The translations under genes were made by a program, and so were the position numbers. The notes beneath the pieces were generated by a model. It saw nothing but the letters and a program-made list of their open reading frames with translations, was not told the origin of the DNA and searched no databases. Below are positions 13,469 through 24,412 of a stretch of DNA of 64,000 bases, one piece after another. The stretch is from Physcomitrium patens (lineage: Eukaryota; Streptophyta; Bryopsida; Funariales; Funariaceae), in the NCBI RefSeq assembly GCF_000002425.4, contig NC_037253.1, positions 3,998,576-4,062,575 of the forward strand, given 5' to 3'. Numbering within the stretch: position 1 is the first letter of the stretch; the number at the start of each line of letters is the position of its first letter.

Positions 13469-14432
13469 GAATAGGTAGGTCATTTTTATCAATTTTATAA
13501 ATTTAATATTTTTACTAATTCATTTTATATACATCAATCAAGAGATTTAGTAAAAATATTAAATATTATTTATTGTATTAATTTTTATTACTATATATAT
13601 TTAAATATTATTTTGATTGCTTAAAATTCTCTCTAATTTACACCATACTTGTAAATAATTATATTTTATTGTGATAAAAAATTATTATGTTGTTAATCCT
13701 AACTTTTATTTAATTTTATAAGTAATTATTAGAATACTATTCTAATATTGGCTTTTTAATTCTAAACTAATTAAACTTTGAAAATTGATTAGGTTAATAT
13801 TTATTGAGAGTTTATTTTAGGAATATAATGCAAAAAATTGCTATAACAAATAAAAATATCTAGATTTCTATTAACATCTATTTTTTATATGAATTATAAG
13901 AACTTTGCAAGGAACTTTACTTTGGTTTTATATACTTATATCAGAACTATCATAATACATTAATACACGTTCTTTTCTTTTATTTTCTTTTTTTAATTTT
14001 AATAGAATTATCTGTTGATACTATACACATAAATACAAGTTTTAAAAAATGAACATGTTTTCGAAATTCACCTCACAAATACAATGTTGGTCATTCCTTG
14101 TAATGTAAGCTAATGATATACTTTGTGTATTTAGAGAAGTTATGGATTTTTAAAAAGAAAAAACTGCCAATGATCCCAATATCACAAATGCTAAGAGATA
14201 GATATTGGAAAAATACTCTGTTCAAAACATTAAATTGAAAAGGTAAAGAGAATTCCAACTCAGTTTATAATTTGTTATTTGTACGGTGAAATAAATTAAC
14301 TATAATTTTTTTTAATATGAGAAAAATTACAATGAAGTAATTAAAGAACCAATACCTTCAAACAACCCATTGGACGCTATAAACCAGACATTTTTAAGTG
14401 TAGAATAGTAGCACACTGTACCATACTTCATG

Positions 14433-14490
14433 CTATGCATACCTTCATTGCAAATATATATATATATATATATATGAAGGAAAGCATAGC
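14433..14490. repeat. Hairpin with TA-repeat loop
   Basis: CTATGCATACCTTCAT and ATGAAGGAAAGCATAG form imperfect 16-base arms around a loop that is mainly a TA microsatellite. It could extrude as a cruciform. No expression evidence is available. Confidence 0.6.
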
Positions 14491-14543
14491 CAGCTGGAAA
14501 AAACTACATCATTCACACAATCAATAGATGCTTTTTTCCTGTA

Positions 14544-14614
14544 GTTGGAATTATTAGAGCTGGGATTAGAGCTGGGGTTAAGATGGCCTTATCCCCAGCT
14601 CTAACAATTCCAAC
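14544..14614. repeat. Hairpin with 21-base arms and an alternative stem
   Basis: GTTGGAATTATTAGAGCTGG (14544-14563) pairs with 14595-14614 with a single mismatch. A second copy of the inner part (TTAGAGCTGGGG, about 14567-14578) can pair with the same right arm, so two mutually exclusive stems are possible. Confidence 0.65.
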
Positions 14615-15315
14615 CACAAGACAAAACTTCACATCCTGAGCATGAGAATCCTCTCATGCAAAACTCGATCTCAGTTCTACTTAAAATCCAGTAGAAACAT
14701 TTCAAAAACCAGAGAATCTTATTGCAAAACGTCATCCCAAAATCCAGTAGGTATGAAACTTGTATCATGTTGAAGACAGACTGATCTACATTAACACCTA
14801 GACTGTGATCTAAAAATGTGGGTGAGGTCATATGTACAGTAACCTTCAGCAGATTACTGGCCTGAAGATTAAAGAAATCGAATAATTGCGTCACTTCCTC
14901 ACAGCCTAAACTAATCTTAATGCCTCGACACATCCATAAAGACCAATAGTGCCAAAACATGGACCACAATACGGACTTATACTGGTTGAATAGTGAAACA
15001 CAGCGGATCGAAGGAGTGCTAAATAGAATTTAGAGTACGCAATTCAACAATTTTTCGAGTCAGTAATTCCTAAACCTAACACCCTGGAAAAAATTCATGA
15101 AAATCCTGGACCTTCAAAATTGATTCTGAACAGGAGTCGCGAAATCTAAGCCAAAAAAAAGTACATAGGCCTGAAAAAACTGAGTTCACGCGAGTAACAT
15201 GTGAAGTTCTGACCTAAAACCTGTGTAACCCTAACCGTTGCCCTGAGAAGATCCTGCCTCCGACTGTGCAGTAAGAAAAAGGAGGAAGATGAGCGAAATC
15301 GAGGAGCGCGCATCA

Positions 15316-15936
15316 CTACTGCCCGACCACATTGATCTTCACCTGCGCTGTCACCTCGGGGTGCAGCTTTATCTCCACCACGTACTGCCCTATCTCCCGC
15401 ACCTCCGGCACCGTCACGTCCCTCTTGTCCACCTCCTGCTTCGTGTTCGCCCGGATGATGTCCACAATGTCCTGCGACGTCACCGACCCGAATATCTGCT
15501 TCCCTTGTCCTCCCCTCTTCCGCCGCAACGTCAACATCCCCGCGTTCTGCAGCAGCCTCGCCACGCTCTCGGCGCCCGCCTTCACCACCTTCCGCTCCTC
15601 CTCCTTCCGCAGCTCCTCCACCCGGATGGCCTTCAGAATCTCCGGCGTCGCCAGCTTGGCCTTGCCGGTCGGGTACAGAAAATTGCGAAAGTAGCCGGTC
15701 TTCACAGCAAGCAGAGCTCCGGTCTTGCCCAAGTACTCGACGTCTTCGGTGAGGATGACCTGTCGCCGCTTTTGCACGCGCTTGTCCGCCACCACTGCGA
15801 GGGGCTGATACGCAGGGCTGCCGCTCGTGGAGGCTGCCGAGGCTGCGGGTTTCTGGGTCAAGCTCTGCGCCCGCAGGCCTTCGAAGCACGGCAACAGAGC
15901 GGCCGACGCCATGATGTTCGCCATCGCCATCGCCAT
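15316..15936 (-). CDS. PRPL9: Plastid ribosomal protein bL9, copy 2
   Basis: Second 206-residue bL9 precursor, in the same orientation as copy 1 and about 7.8 kb from it. By direct comparison the 621-base coding regions differ at only two positions: a silent Leu change and codon 12 (Ala here, Pro in copy 1). The bL9 signature, linker and C-terminal domain are all intact and there is no intron. Just upstream the copies part: copy 1 has ten extra bases within the first 20 bases of leader, and beyond about 30 bases only the GATAAGG block is clearly shared. The gene could be active; nothing in the sequence shows which copy is the main source. Near-identity confined to the coding part points to recent gene conversion or strong homogenisation. 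Confidence 0.92.
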   Translation of the reverse strand: MAMAMANIMASAALLPCFEGLRAQSLTQKPAASAASTSGSPAYQPLAVVADKRVQKRRQVILTEDVEYLGKTGALLAVKTGYFRNFLYPTGKAKLATPEILKAIRVEELRKEEERKVVKAGAESVARLLQNAGMLTLRRKRGGQGKQIFGSVTSQDIVDIIRANTKQEVDKRDVTVPEVREIGQYVVEIKLHPEVTAQVKINVVGQ

Positions 15937-16033
15937 TACCAGTGTTGCAAAATTGCAAAGGCCTTCGCCTTTCGATGCTTCTCTCTTGCCTGTGCACATC
16001 CCCCTTCATTCTGCACTACTGCCAGATGGTTTC

Positions 16034-16052
16034 GGATAAGGCGACAGTTCCG
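16034..16052 (-). promoter_or_regulatory. GATAAGG motif shared upstream of bL9 copy 2
   Basis: Counterpart of the block at 8285-8303, with two differences in 19 bases (GGATAAGGCGACAGTTCCG). It lies 98 bases upstream of the start codon. It suggests the copies descend from a duplication that included promoter DNA, since decayed around this motif. Confidence 0.4.
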
Positions 16053-16651
16053 CGCTGTAACAGTAGGATGAGAATCTGTTGAGCATTGTTGGTTTCTTGG
16101 AACGAGTGGATGAATGATTCTTGATTCTGTGGTCCACATGGGGCCTGTGTAAGGTTGAACATTCCTCAAGCAACACTGTGGCGGGTTTTGTGAAAAATTG
16201 ACATAATGATGGCTAAAATATATGTTAAATATATAAAGCTCATGCATGTTCTGAAGACGTACCAAAAGTTATAGAAAAGAAATAAATCCCACGCAGTGAT
16301 CTAGTAATCACAGTAAGTGGTATATCTCGATTAGTCGTAATAAAATTTTGTCAAAATACACATTGCTTGAATGTTCAGAAGTAATTGCACACAAACAAGT
16401 ATGTAAATAACGTTCTAAAATTGTTGCCTAGTAGCTGGTAGAAACAACTTCCTTCACACATACAATTGTGAACGTTGCCCATCAAGAATTTATTCATAGG
16501 CGAACAATTGACTCTACGTTGGTTCAAATAATAATGAAGTCATAGCTACACTGCTACTAAAGGAGAATATGTGATAGATTTTCATTGAATGACGTGTCCG
16601 TGCACTCCCAGTAAATTCAGACGAGGCCATAGATTATGTGCCTTGAATAAA

Positions 16652-16734
16652 ACGTATCATTAAGTTGCATTCAGTTATACTTCGCCTTCAGTATAATAAG
16701 ACGTAACATTTAGTTGCATTCACTTAGCCTTCGC
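16652..16734. repeat. Imperfect direct repeat, two ~35-base units
   Basis: Units at 16652-16688 and 16701-16734 share 'acgta.cat..agttgcattca' and end in 'ccttc'. They are separated by about 12 bases. Function unknown. Confidence 0.55.
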
Positions 16735-17160
16735 AAACGACGTGAGTAGATTATTAAAAATACAGTCCGCAGATAACCAAGAACACGATTCCATGTCAAG
16801 TGTGCACATTAATGCTATCCCAAGCATGAAGAAGACTTATATGTGTCTACATCAATTCACCCCTGTTCGACATGAAATTAGGTGGTGGGGCAGAAGATCT
16901 CACACGAACTGGCACAAATGTTTTTTGGGATTAGGCAGTCAAGCACAATGCGGTAAATCGAATCCAAGAAATGTATAGAACTGGTGCCCAGATTATGATG
17001 CATGGTTTTACCGCACTAAAAACACCAATTAAGAAAACTGGTAGTGATAAATGCAGATAATGACATAAAATAGGGCGTGCAATGGGGTTTGAATCAATTA
17101 AAATTCAACGTACACAAGCGTGTGAAGAAGTAACTTCTTCTATCACAGAAAGAGCATTGT

Positions 17161-18702
17161 TTAAACCTTAAACCCTCTGCTGTTACGACGACCACGAGCC
17201 TTCTCAAACTTGCGGCCCTTGGAACGCACGTAGGGCTTGGCGTGACTACGTGGTACACCAGGTGCTCCGAAGTGCTTCACCGCCTCACGAGCATTCTTTG
17301 GTCCCCTCAACAGCACCTTCACATAGGAAAAAGTCACAAAATCATTCTCAACCAGAGTTGAAACTCAACCCAGCATAAATATAATAGACTTCAATATGTG
17401 AATCTAGTAAACCTGTCTGCAAACCTAAATTCATAGGTGAAAGCTGCGCGAGATATAAAAGGAATAATTTGGCAGGTAACACTTGTCCACAAATGAAAAG
17501 AACTGCAAATTCCAAAAATACGCCACGAAGACTGCAGAACCCTCACCAGGAGCAAAATGTTGGTTTACGAGGATCGAAAATGAGAACAGACTGGACAAAG
17601 CGTCTGGGATTTGGGCTAGAAAGCTTACACAGTTGGATCCGGTTGGAGCTCTCAGTGCAAGCTGATCAAAGGTCAAAACCTCTCCTCCGTTCTTCAAGAT
17701 GCGAGCGCGGGCAGTTTCGGTGAAGCGGAGAGCTGCCACCTTCAAAGCTGGGACTTCATAGATCCTGGTGTCGTCAGTGACTGACCCGACTATAACGGCA
17801 ATCTTGTCTTCCTGTAAAAACTTATCTCCACCCATTAGCACACTCATTCAACAATTTCAAACGGAAATACACTCTTTCGGATGAGAAGGTGGGGACAACA
17901 TAGCGATTCTATCTAATAAAACAGCCGAGTATTACAATATTACGAAATCAGAACCGCGAACACTAAATCAATTGCAGTCTTCACAAGATCCTGGATGTAT
18001 CCATAAGCTGTACCTTGCCCTTCATATATCTCACAAGTCGGGACATGGAGATAGGAGGTCGGTTGATACGGCTCATAAACAGCCGCTTCAGCACGACTGC
18101 ATTGAATGGAGCGTCCGTTCTTCTAACCAAAAACCGGTACAACTGAAAGGAGACATTATAACGTTAGAAAATTTAGGGGAAAAACACTGGCCCAATCAGT
18201 AACACGATCACCCCAAACCACGTTGGAAACCCTTATCTCAAATCAGACTCCGAGAAATCCACGTCCTCTGCAAAACAACAGATAAATGGGAAGTGCTTCT
18301 TTAAAATCACCTTCACAAGGAGCTTTAGATAAACATTGCCACTCTTGGGCGCGGTGCGCTTGGTCTTCTTGTTGCGGCCCCCGGCCTTCAAGTCGATACC
18401 CTGCAAATACAACAAATCAACACCTCAAAATCCTAATCAAAAAAATAGGCGCCAACCCACACACGTCACGGAAGTCCTCCTACACGACTACGAACAGATC
18501 GCAACTCATGAAGGAACTCGATCGAGAATGGCTCCACTAACCCCTTCGACCCATTTCACTGCGAGATGAAACCCAAAAGTGCAAGAGTGAACGCATTGGA
18601 GGCTCAAAACGGAACATAAAAGGACGAGGTAAGTGAGGATTGCGAGACAAGAGAGCAGGGAAGGCAATGAAGGGACAGGGGGAAGAGCATCAGACTCACC
18701 AT
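17161..18702 (-). CDS. RPL18: Cytosolic 60S ribosomal protein eL18, five exons
   Basis: Spliced gene for eL18, a structural protein of the cytosolic large subunit. Exons by GT-AG boundaries and reading frame: 18700-18702 (ATG only), 18311-18400, 18014-18142, 17629-17811 and 17161-17316. The introns are 299, 168, 202 and 312 bp. The product is 186 residues, within one residue of the usual plant length. Family landmarks: [20 protein letters not shown] (residues 2-21), LYRFLVRRT at the start of exon 3, [20 protein letters not shown] in exon 4, then [20 protein letters not shown] and an Arg/Lys-rich C terminus ending RGFKV. All intron junctions are phase 0. The start codon is the last codon of exon 1 and splicing gives GCCATGG, a good initiation context. 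No disruption is seen, so the gene is probably functional. Confidence 0.95.
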
Positions 18703-18776
18703 GGCTGCAACAACGGAGAGAAATCTCGCAGGGTAGAAGCTTGAGGGTTTGAAGAGACTGATCTTTCGATGCCTCC

Positions 18777-18784
18777 AACCCTAA
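18777..18784 (-). promoter_or_regulatory. Telo-box (AACCCTAA) at the eL18 promoter/leader
   Basis: AACCCTAA lies about 75 bases upstream of the eL18 ATG. Telo-boxes of this form are a known feature near the start sites of plant ribosomal-protein and other growth-related genes. The match is seen; the function is inferred from that association. Confidence 0.45.
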
Positions 18785-18898
18785 GGCTAGTTCATGGCCC
18801 TCCTTTTGGCCGTCCGATGAGGGCTCGGAATCCGCCGGTTAGGATTCAAAGCCTAGATTAGTTGATGTGCGAGGTAAGGACCATCGAGAGGCGAATTT

Positions 18899-19252
18899 CA
18901 TAGATAAATTTAGATAAATTTAAAATTTAAAATTATATTTATCTATATAGTTTAAATTACATTTATCTAAATTATTTAAAATATAGCTAAGAATATTTAT
19001 CTAAGTAATTATAAATTTAGCTAAGAACTATAAATTAGATAAATTTAGAAAATTTATCTAAATTATTTAAATGAATATTCTCAAAAAAAATTAAATTAGA
19101 TTTATCTAAATTATTTAGATAAATATTCTTAGCTAAATTCATCTAAATTATCTAATTAAATATAATTTAAAACTAAATTAAATTAATTTAATTTTAAATT
19201 ATTTAGATAAATATAATTTAGATAAATTTAGATAAAATTGTCTATGAACCAT
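18899..19252. repeat. AT-rich foldback sequence upstream of eL18
   Basis: Both ends read CATAGA inward from opposite strands and the interior is built from many copies of ATTTATCTAAATTATTT in both orientations, so the block can fold on itself over most of its length. It is about 355 bp, the size of a MITE. No target duplication is evident, so its origin (MITE or locally expanded repeat) is open. Confidence 0.55.
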
Positions 19253-19321
19253 CTTATTTTGTAAAAATAATATATATATATATATATATATATATTTATT
19301 TATTTAATCTTGGAATAATTT

Positions 19322-19674
19322 ATATACCTAGAAATTTAAAATACAACAATTGAATTGAACAAAGAAGTCTTATAATCAAAGGTAAAGAATATCTATTCTT
19401 AATGGTGATCTTGTTGAATCCTTCATAATCTACACACATCTGCAGAGATCCGTCTTTTTTCTTTACAAATAACATAAGATCTTATATTAGAAATTTAAAA
19501 TGATATATGAAGTTCTTAGCTAAGTTCTTGTCAATGTATTACTTGAGTGTAAACTTGTTTTGTAATAAGCTATAAATTGGTCCGAATGGCAGTTGAGCCT
19601 CTTCTTGCAAATCAATTTAGCAATCACAAAAAGGATAATTTAGAAGAATATTTGCATTCTTCTTCTCAAAAATG
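19322..19674 (-). mobile_element. Chromovirus remnant A4, left piece (RT region)
   Basis: Degenerate DNA matching the reverse-transcriptase start region of A1 (38810-39115), with shared words such as 'attggtccgaatggcagttg', 'tcttttttctttacaaat' and 'gatatatgaagttcttagc'. It stops at the A1 LTR and resumes at 50072, where the same RT/protease spacer continues. A1 therefore inserted into A4. The left end near 19322 is a truncation next to a TA run. Confidence 0.75.
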
Positions 19675-20223
19675 TGTTAAGGACAAGAACTTGATAAAAA
19701 TAAATAAATAAGTGAGACTTTTTTCAAAGAAAGATGACAAAATAGAAATAACTAAATATGTATATTAAAAAAGAAACTAAAGTGGCTATTGCCAAAAGAC
19801 AAGAAAACTAAAGACTCTTGAAACTAGACTAGAAGCAAGAAAGAAGTTGACAAGAGTGAAGAAGGCTTCACTCTTACCTCTATATATACTATATATATAG
19901 GAGCTACAAGGCGACGTTCTATAAAACCTCCAAAACATGTTGACTTTGCATAACATGTATCTTAATTTGTAGGGCAAGTTTCCTATGTAGGCGCCACATA
20001 GTTAGCTTGTTTCATAAGCTACCAACATGTGTGGCATGTGGTTAACTTGTTGACCAAGTTTCTAACCTATCAATCAAGTATAAATACATGAAAAGTCAAA
20101 GCAGCGTCTATTAAGCTTCTAGGAAGCTTCTTAAGAAGATATTATGAAATTAATCTACTTTTACCTACTTCTACCTATTCATATTATCTAAGTAACAATT
20201 ACAATAAATATATGTCTTTGACA
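19675..20223 (-). repeat. A1 3' LTR
   Basis: 549 bp, from TGTTAAGG to TTTGACA on the plus strand. It is followed on its inner side by a polypurine tract on the minus strand (AGAAGGGGGAATAA, 20224-20237). It contains the doubled GAAGCTTC dyad near 20118-20140 and a TATATATA promoter stretch near 19885. Confidence 0.9.
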
Positions 20224-20633
20224 TTATTCCCCCTTCTAGAGACGAGTTCTATAAGGAGCGGTGATTACATGTCGAGGAAGTCTAAGATGCGGCAAATTGT
20301 ATTTGCCACATACTCTGATCTTTGTTCTCTTCAAAGATGATTGATAGGGCTTCTCAACCATTGATAGTGTTCCATATTAGGGCTGAAAGACCACCCAATT
20401 ATTTAATCGTTGTTGATGGCTTCATAACTTCTTTCAAATAAAACATTTGGAACACTGTCAAGAGTTGTTTCCATCTCTAATAAAATCACCAAACATTGGA
20501 AGTTCCTTCTAAGGTCATGATATCAAATGCATTGTATCTCACCATCTATTCAAGGAAGAACATGTCATTCTTGAGGATCTTCATCTTGATTGCATCATCT
20601 TGAAGGTTGTGATAATTATAATATCTCATCCGG

Positions 20634-21988
20634 TGTCGTGTTGTAACACGAGTATACAGTGAAAATAAAAAAAAAAAAAGAAGAAGGGGAATTTTATTAA
20701 TATTCAGTTACCTCGAATATTGGGAGCATCGACCAACTCCAGCGCAAATACTGAGTGGTCAGGTTCAGTCACCCCGTTCCAGTTCGCTGGGGCATACTGA
20801 AATGCTCCATTCGATTCTAATAACGGGAGTTAGCAGGATGAGAAGGACCAATTCACACGACGGGTTTGAAGAGCCAATTGGATCCAATTTCGAGAATCCA
20901 ATCCGGGTCCTCTTACCCAATATGAGACTTGTATTGGTGGGGCAATCCAATGCAGTCTAGTTACGGGAAAATCTAGGTCTTACTACTGGCCTCAGCCAGT
21001 TTGATGCGAAGACCAATTTGACCCAATTACGCGAGCATCCAGGTAACTACGGGCATCTTACCCAATATGGGACCTGAATTGGTCGGGCGACTCAATGTGG
21101 TCCCGATTACGGGGTTTCGATTCTATTTCGGGTTGTCCTGTTCTCTGTGCCGTTTCAGGGAACGTTGTTTACGGTAAATGGATCTCTTAAAGGTAAAAAC
21201 GGAGGAGAAGGCCTTGATGACGTGAGCCAATTTCGGATCTAAGCTCTGACGGCGGGAGCCAATTTCGGATCTAAGATGGAAGATTGAAGAAATTCAGAGC
21301 CTAAGGTTAGGGGAGAATATAGTTTTAGGAAGGGGGGGTTTTTTTTCTTTCTCGGGGGAATCGGGGGGGAGCTAGTTTTCAAGCTTTTGTAAGGTTACTA
21401 GTTCGATTTTCATTGGAGGTTTTTGAAGATCAAGGGAATTAGAGAGAGGAGCTTCATGCTTCGGGTCGGGGAAGGAAAGACATAGAATTTGGATTTTTCT
21501 TCTTCGTAGAGTTTTGGGAAGACTGAGGCAATCGCTGCTGAAGTCAGTGTTGTAATGGTGAATCGAGATTTTAAATGAAGTGGGTTTGAATACTCTTGAC
21601 TGTTTTGTAAAATCGAGTTACGTCTGTGATTGAAGGATTAAAAGGGTGTCTATAGGATTGAGTATGCGGAGTGAATGAAATTTATTGGGTTAATCTAACA
21701 GGACAGTCAGTGGATACAAGATCGTAAGTACAAAGGGGTATTGAAGATTAACAGTTTGGGTTGTTTGGGGTTCTTTGTAATGTCTAGAGACCTACTGGCT
21801 GGGAAAAAAAAAAAGACTTCGACAAGCAGTCGAAGAGCATCTGTATAGATTTACGGTACATTGTTGCAGTCGTTTATATTCCAGCAGTCAAAAACTGATA
21901 GACTGCTTGACTATCGGCGAATCTCCATACTACCTTCTACAGCCAGACGCCCGGCGCGTTCTCGAGCAGGAAAGCACATAATACGACA
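20634..21988 (+). repeat. B1 5' LTR
   Basis: 1355 bp, TGTCGTG...ATACGACA, the same length as the 3' copy. Differences from the 3' LTR are mostly C/T and G/A exchanges. Confidence 0.93.
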
Positions 21989-21992
21989 AAAG

Positions 21993-22010
21993 TGGTGAAT
22001 CCGACGTGAA
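21993..22010 (+). promoter_or_regulatory. B1 primer-binding site, tRNA-Trp type
   Basis: TGGTGAATCCGACGTGAA begins four bases after the 5' LTR. It is complementary, with one G:U-type difference, to the 3' end of plant tRNA-Trp as I recall it. Element B2 has a decayed version at the same place (TGGTAAATCCAAAGTGAA). Confidence 0.6.
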
Positions 22011-22059
22011 AGCTTGAGGTAGAAGGTATTGGATTTCGGTTGATTTTATCTTTATTTTT

Positions 22060-23909
22060 ATGGAAAACGAAAATAAAAATTTTGAAGGATTTTTGGGAGG
22101 AGTTTTCTGTGGAGAGTCTTCTAAAGGACAAGGTATGCACATGGATCCATCTGTTGCTAGTTTGTTTCAAGCCTTCTCATTGTCAATGCAGCAACAGCAA
22201 AGCAATGATCGAAAGGAAGCTTTTGCAACCAAAGCATTGCAAGCAGTGGTCAATAAAATTGATCAATTTGATGGGAGGAATATTTCAAGGTATTTAAGAT
22301 GTTATGTTCGTGAAATGGAATTAAATCGGGTTTCTAAGAAGAAAATGGTTGCACTATTTGGACTTGCCACAATACCGGAGATAAGGGACCACATTACATC
22401 GATTACGGATCGTTGTGGGAATTCATGGGAGGATTTTTTACATGCATTGAAAGACGAATATTTCTTGGAAGATGCTGATCGCGTTACTAAGAAGCTGTTT
22501 CTGGGATGGATTGAACGGCCCAATAAGAATTTGCAAGCAACAGAGCTACTAAGGGAATTTGAGAGGCAGTACTCTCAATTATCGAAGGTAGAAAAATTGA
22601 CATTGGAGCCGAACAAAGTTGATCTATTTCTTCAAGCTGCTGATGGAGAATTGCAAGAGAAATTAGAACCCCTTCTTGAAGACAAAGAAGAAGATGAAGG
22701 ATTGACAACGAAGTGGAAGAACGTTGAAGATGCGGTGGGGTTGCTTACAAAAAAAGAAAGGAGGAAGGATAGGAGCAATATTCCGAAAACAGTACAAGCA
22801 CCCAAAGCTCCAGTACGTACAACACCACCGACAATGCCTACAGTTCAACCTTCGACATCCTTGTCAAAGAAAGCAGATATGGATATGGAAGAAATTATAC
22901 GAGGAATGCGAGATCTTCAAATCAAATTGGCAAGACTTGAAGAGAATACTTCTATAAACAATTCGAAGAATGTTTCAAAACAAGGATATGTACAAAGATG
23001 CATTTGATGTGATGATGCTTCACACACTAGAAAAGATTGCAATGAATTTAATAATATGATACGGCAGGGAATTATTTGCTGGAAAGATGGGAAGATAGTA
23101 TTGAAAGATAGGGAGGATCTTCTTCAAACCAATTTTGGCAAGGGAGGAATGAGAGCATTGGTTCAAGATTACTTAAAAGAGCATGAAACAGTAGTACGAG
23201 AAAGTGCAAGTTATGGTGGTAGAGTAGATGATGGAATTGGGCTTCTGTCGTTTCTACAATGCAAGAAGGGAAATTACCTCGAGAAGCATTATTGAGAACT
23301 GCAGCTACAATACGAGGAAGAACAGGTTGGGAGGATCATGTTGAGTCTCTTTCAGTTCATGCATATATTGCTAAGAGCCAACATGAAGCTTTGATGGAAG
23401 AAAAAAGACGAGGAAATTTTGATGATACTAGAGAAGGAAATTCTTTTAAGAGGCAAACTCGAGGAGACAAGGCTCGGGAGGCAGCTTCACAAGAATTGCC
23501 TGTAAAGGATACCTCAGCATCATTGGGAGAAAAAACAACGGAGACAAAAGATAAGGGCAAATCAATTGCTTATAAGCTACTTTCTGACATTGAAGCGGCA
23601 ACAAATTTGAAAGGGGTGTTGGAAGAACGTATATTAAACGCTAAGATAGAATTCACATTGAAAGAAGTCTTGGGAATTGCAAAGAAGGAGTTTCATGATG
23701 TTATCATTGACAGCATTAAGCAAAAGAGACAATTAATGAGCGAAACTGGAATGAGTCATGCTATTGATGCAAGAATATGTAGAGATGAAGAAGAGGTTGA
23801 TATTGGTTACAAGCAACCAACAAATGAAAAGAATGGGTATAATCAGCGAGTACGTTTCGAAGATTCTAGTGACAAGGAAATGGAAACTTTGAGCCATTAT
23901 ACTCGATAG
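22060..23909 (+). pseudogene. B1 gag
   Basis: Capsid-nucleocapsid region. The first frame (22060-23007) is a helical, Lys/Glu-rich capsid-like stretch and ends in the middle of a zinc knuckle. The TGA at 23005-23007 stands where B2 has TGG (Trp) inside the CX2C half; the rest of the CCHC motif (DDASHTRKDC) continues in frame. The frame goes on to 23295, then a frameshift near 23260-23290 moves it to the one open from 23259 to the TAG at 23907. No intact gag can be made. Confidence 0.85.
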
Positions 23910-24332
23910 CATTGGGCAAGGGCAACTACTGAGGTATTGGTGAAGGTAGGAGATATAGAAGAACCAATAGTTGCTTTGGTGGACCATGGTTCTGAAATAA
24001 ATCTCATGTCTAAAGATCTTTATAAGAAGCAAAAATGGCCAATTGATATGGAACATGGATGGGCAATACGAGCAGCTAATAATACACGAGGCGAATTATA
24101 TGGAGCTTGTCCAGATGTCAAAATTCGGATTGGGGATGTTACGACGGAGCAACATTTCTTTGTTCAAGATACAATGTCTTATCCGTTGATTTTAGGACAA
24201 CCTTATATCACGGCAACACGGATGGAAACAAAGGTACTTGACAATGGTTCTGCTTATGCAAGGGTACGGAGCGAAGATGGGAGGAAAGCTGTACAATTTC
24301 TAATACTACCTCCTAACCATGAACGGAATTGA
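23910..24332 (+). pseudogene. B1 retropepsin-like protease
   Basis: Aspartic protease domain of the polyprotein. The active-site triplet is DHG (23982-23990) instead of DTG or DSG, followed by SEINLMSKDLYKK. The conserved hydrophobic-Gly motif ILGQPYITATRMETKVLD is near the end. B2 has DHG at the same place (45240-45248). The frame is bounded by TAG at 23907 and TGA at 24330, both one transition from a sense codon. Confidence 0.8.
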
Positions 24333-24412
24333 GATAGGTTGAGGGAGAAACCATTGCCAAAGATTGTTGAAGGATTTAAGGATTTTGGGGAGGTACCACT
24401 GTAAAGCGAGAT

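Larger units (their letters stand above)
13469..15200. other. Gene-free interval with two hairpins
   Basis: AT-rich to about 14330, then more balanced towards bL9 copy 2. The two hairpins listed separately lie at 14433-14490 and 14544-14614. A 122-codon open stretch on the minus strand (14601-14969) is rich in Phe, Trp, Cys and Leu, has no motif I recognise and overlaps the second hairpin. I treat it as unproven; it may be the 3' flank of bL9 copy 2. Confidence 0.5.
15937..17160. other. Interval between bL9 copy 2 and eL18
   Basis: Holds the bL9 copy 2 promoter on the left and the 3' flank of eL18 on the right. A 78-codon frame at 16742-16978 (plus) has no recognisable content. An imperfect direct repeat lies at 16652-16734. 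Confidence 0.5.

Noticed and set aside
14601..14969. 122-codon minus-strand frame downstream of bL9 copy 2
   Set aside because: No recognisable family, odd residue content and overlap with a hairpin; could be 3' flank.
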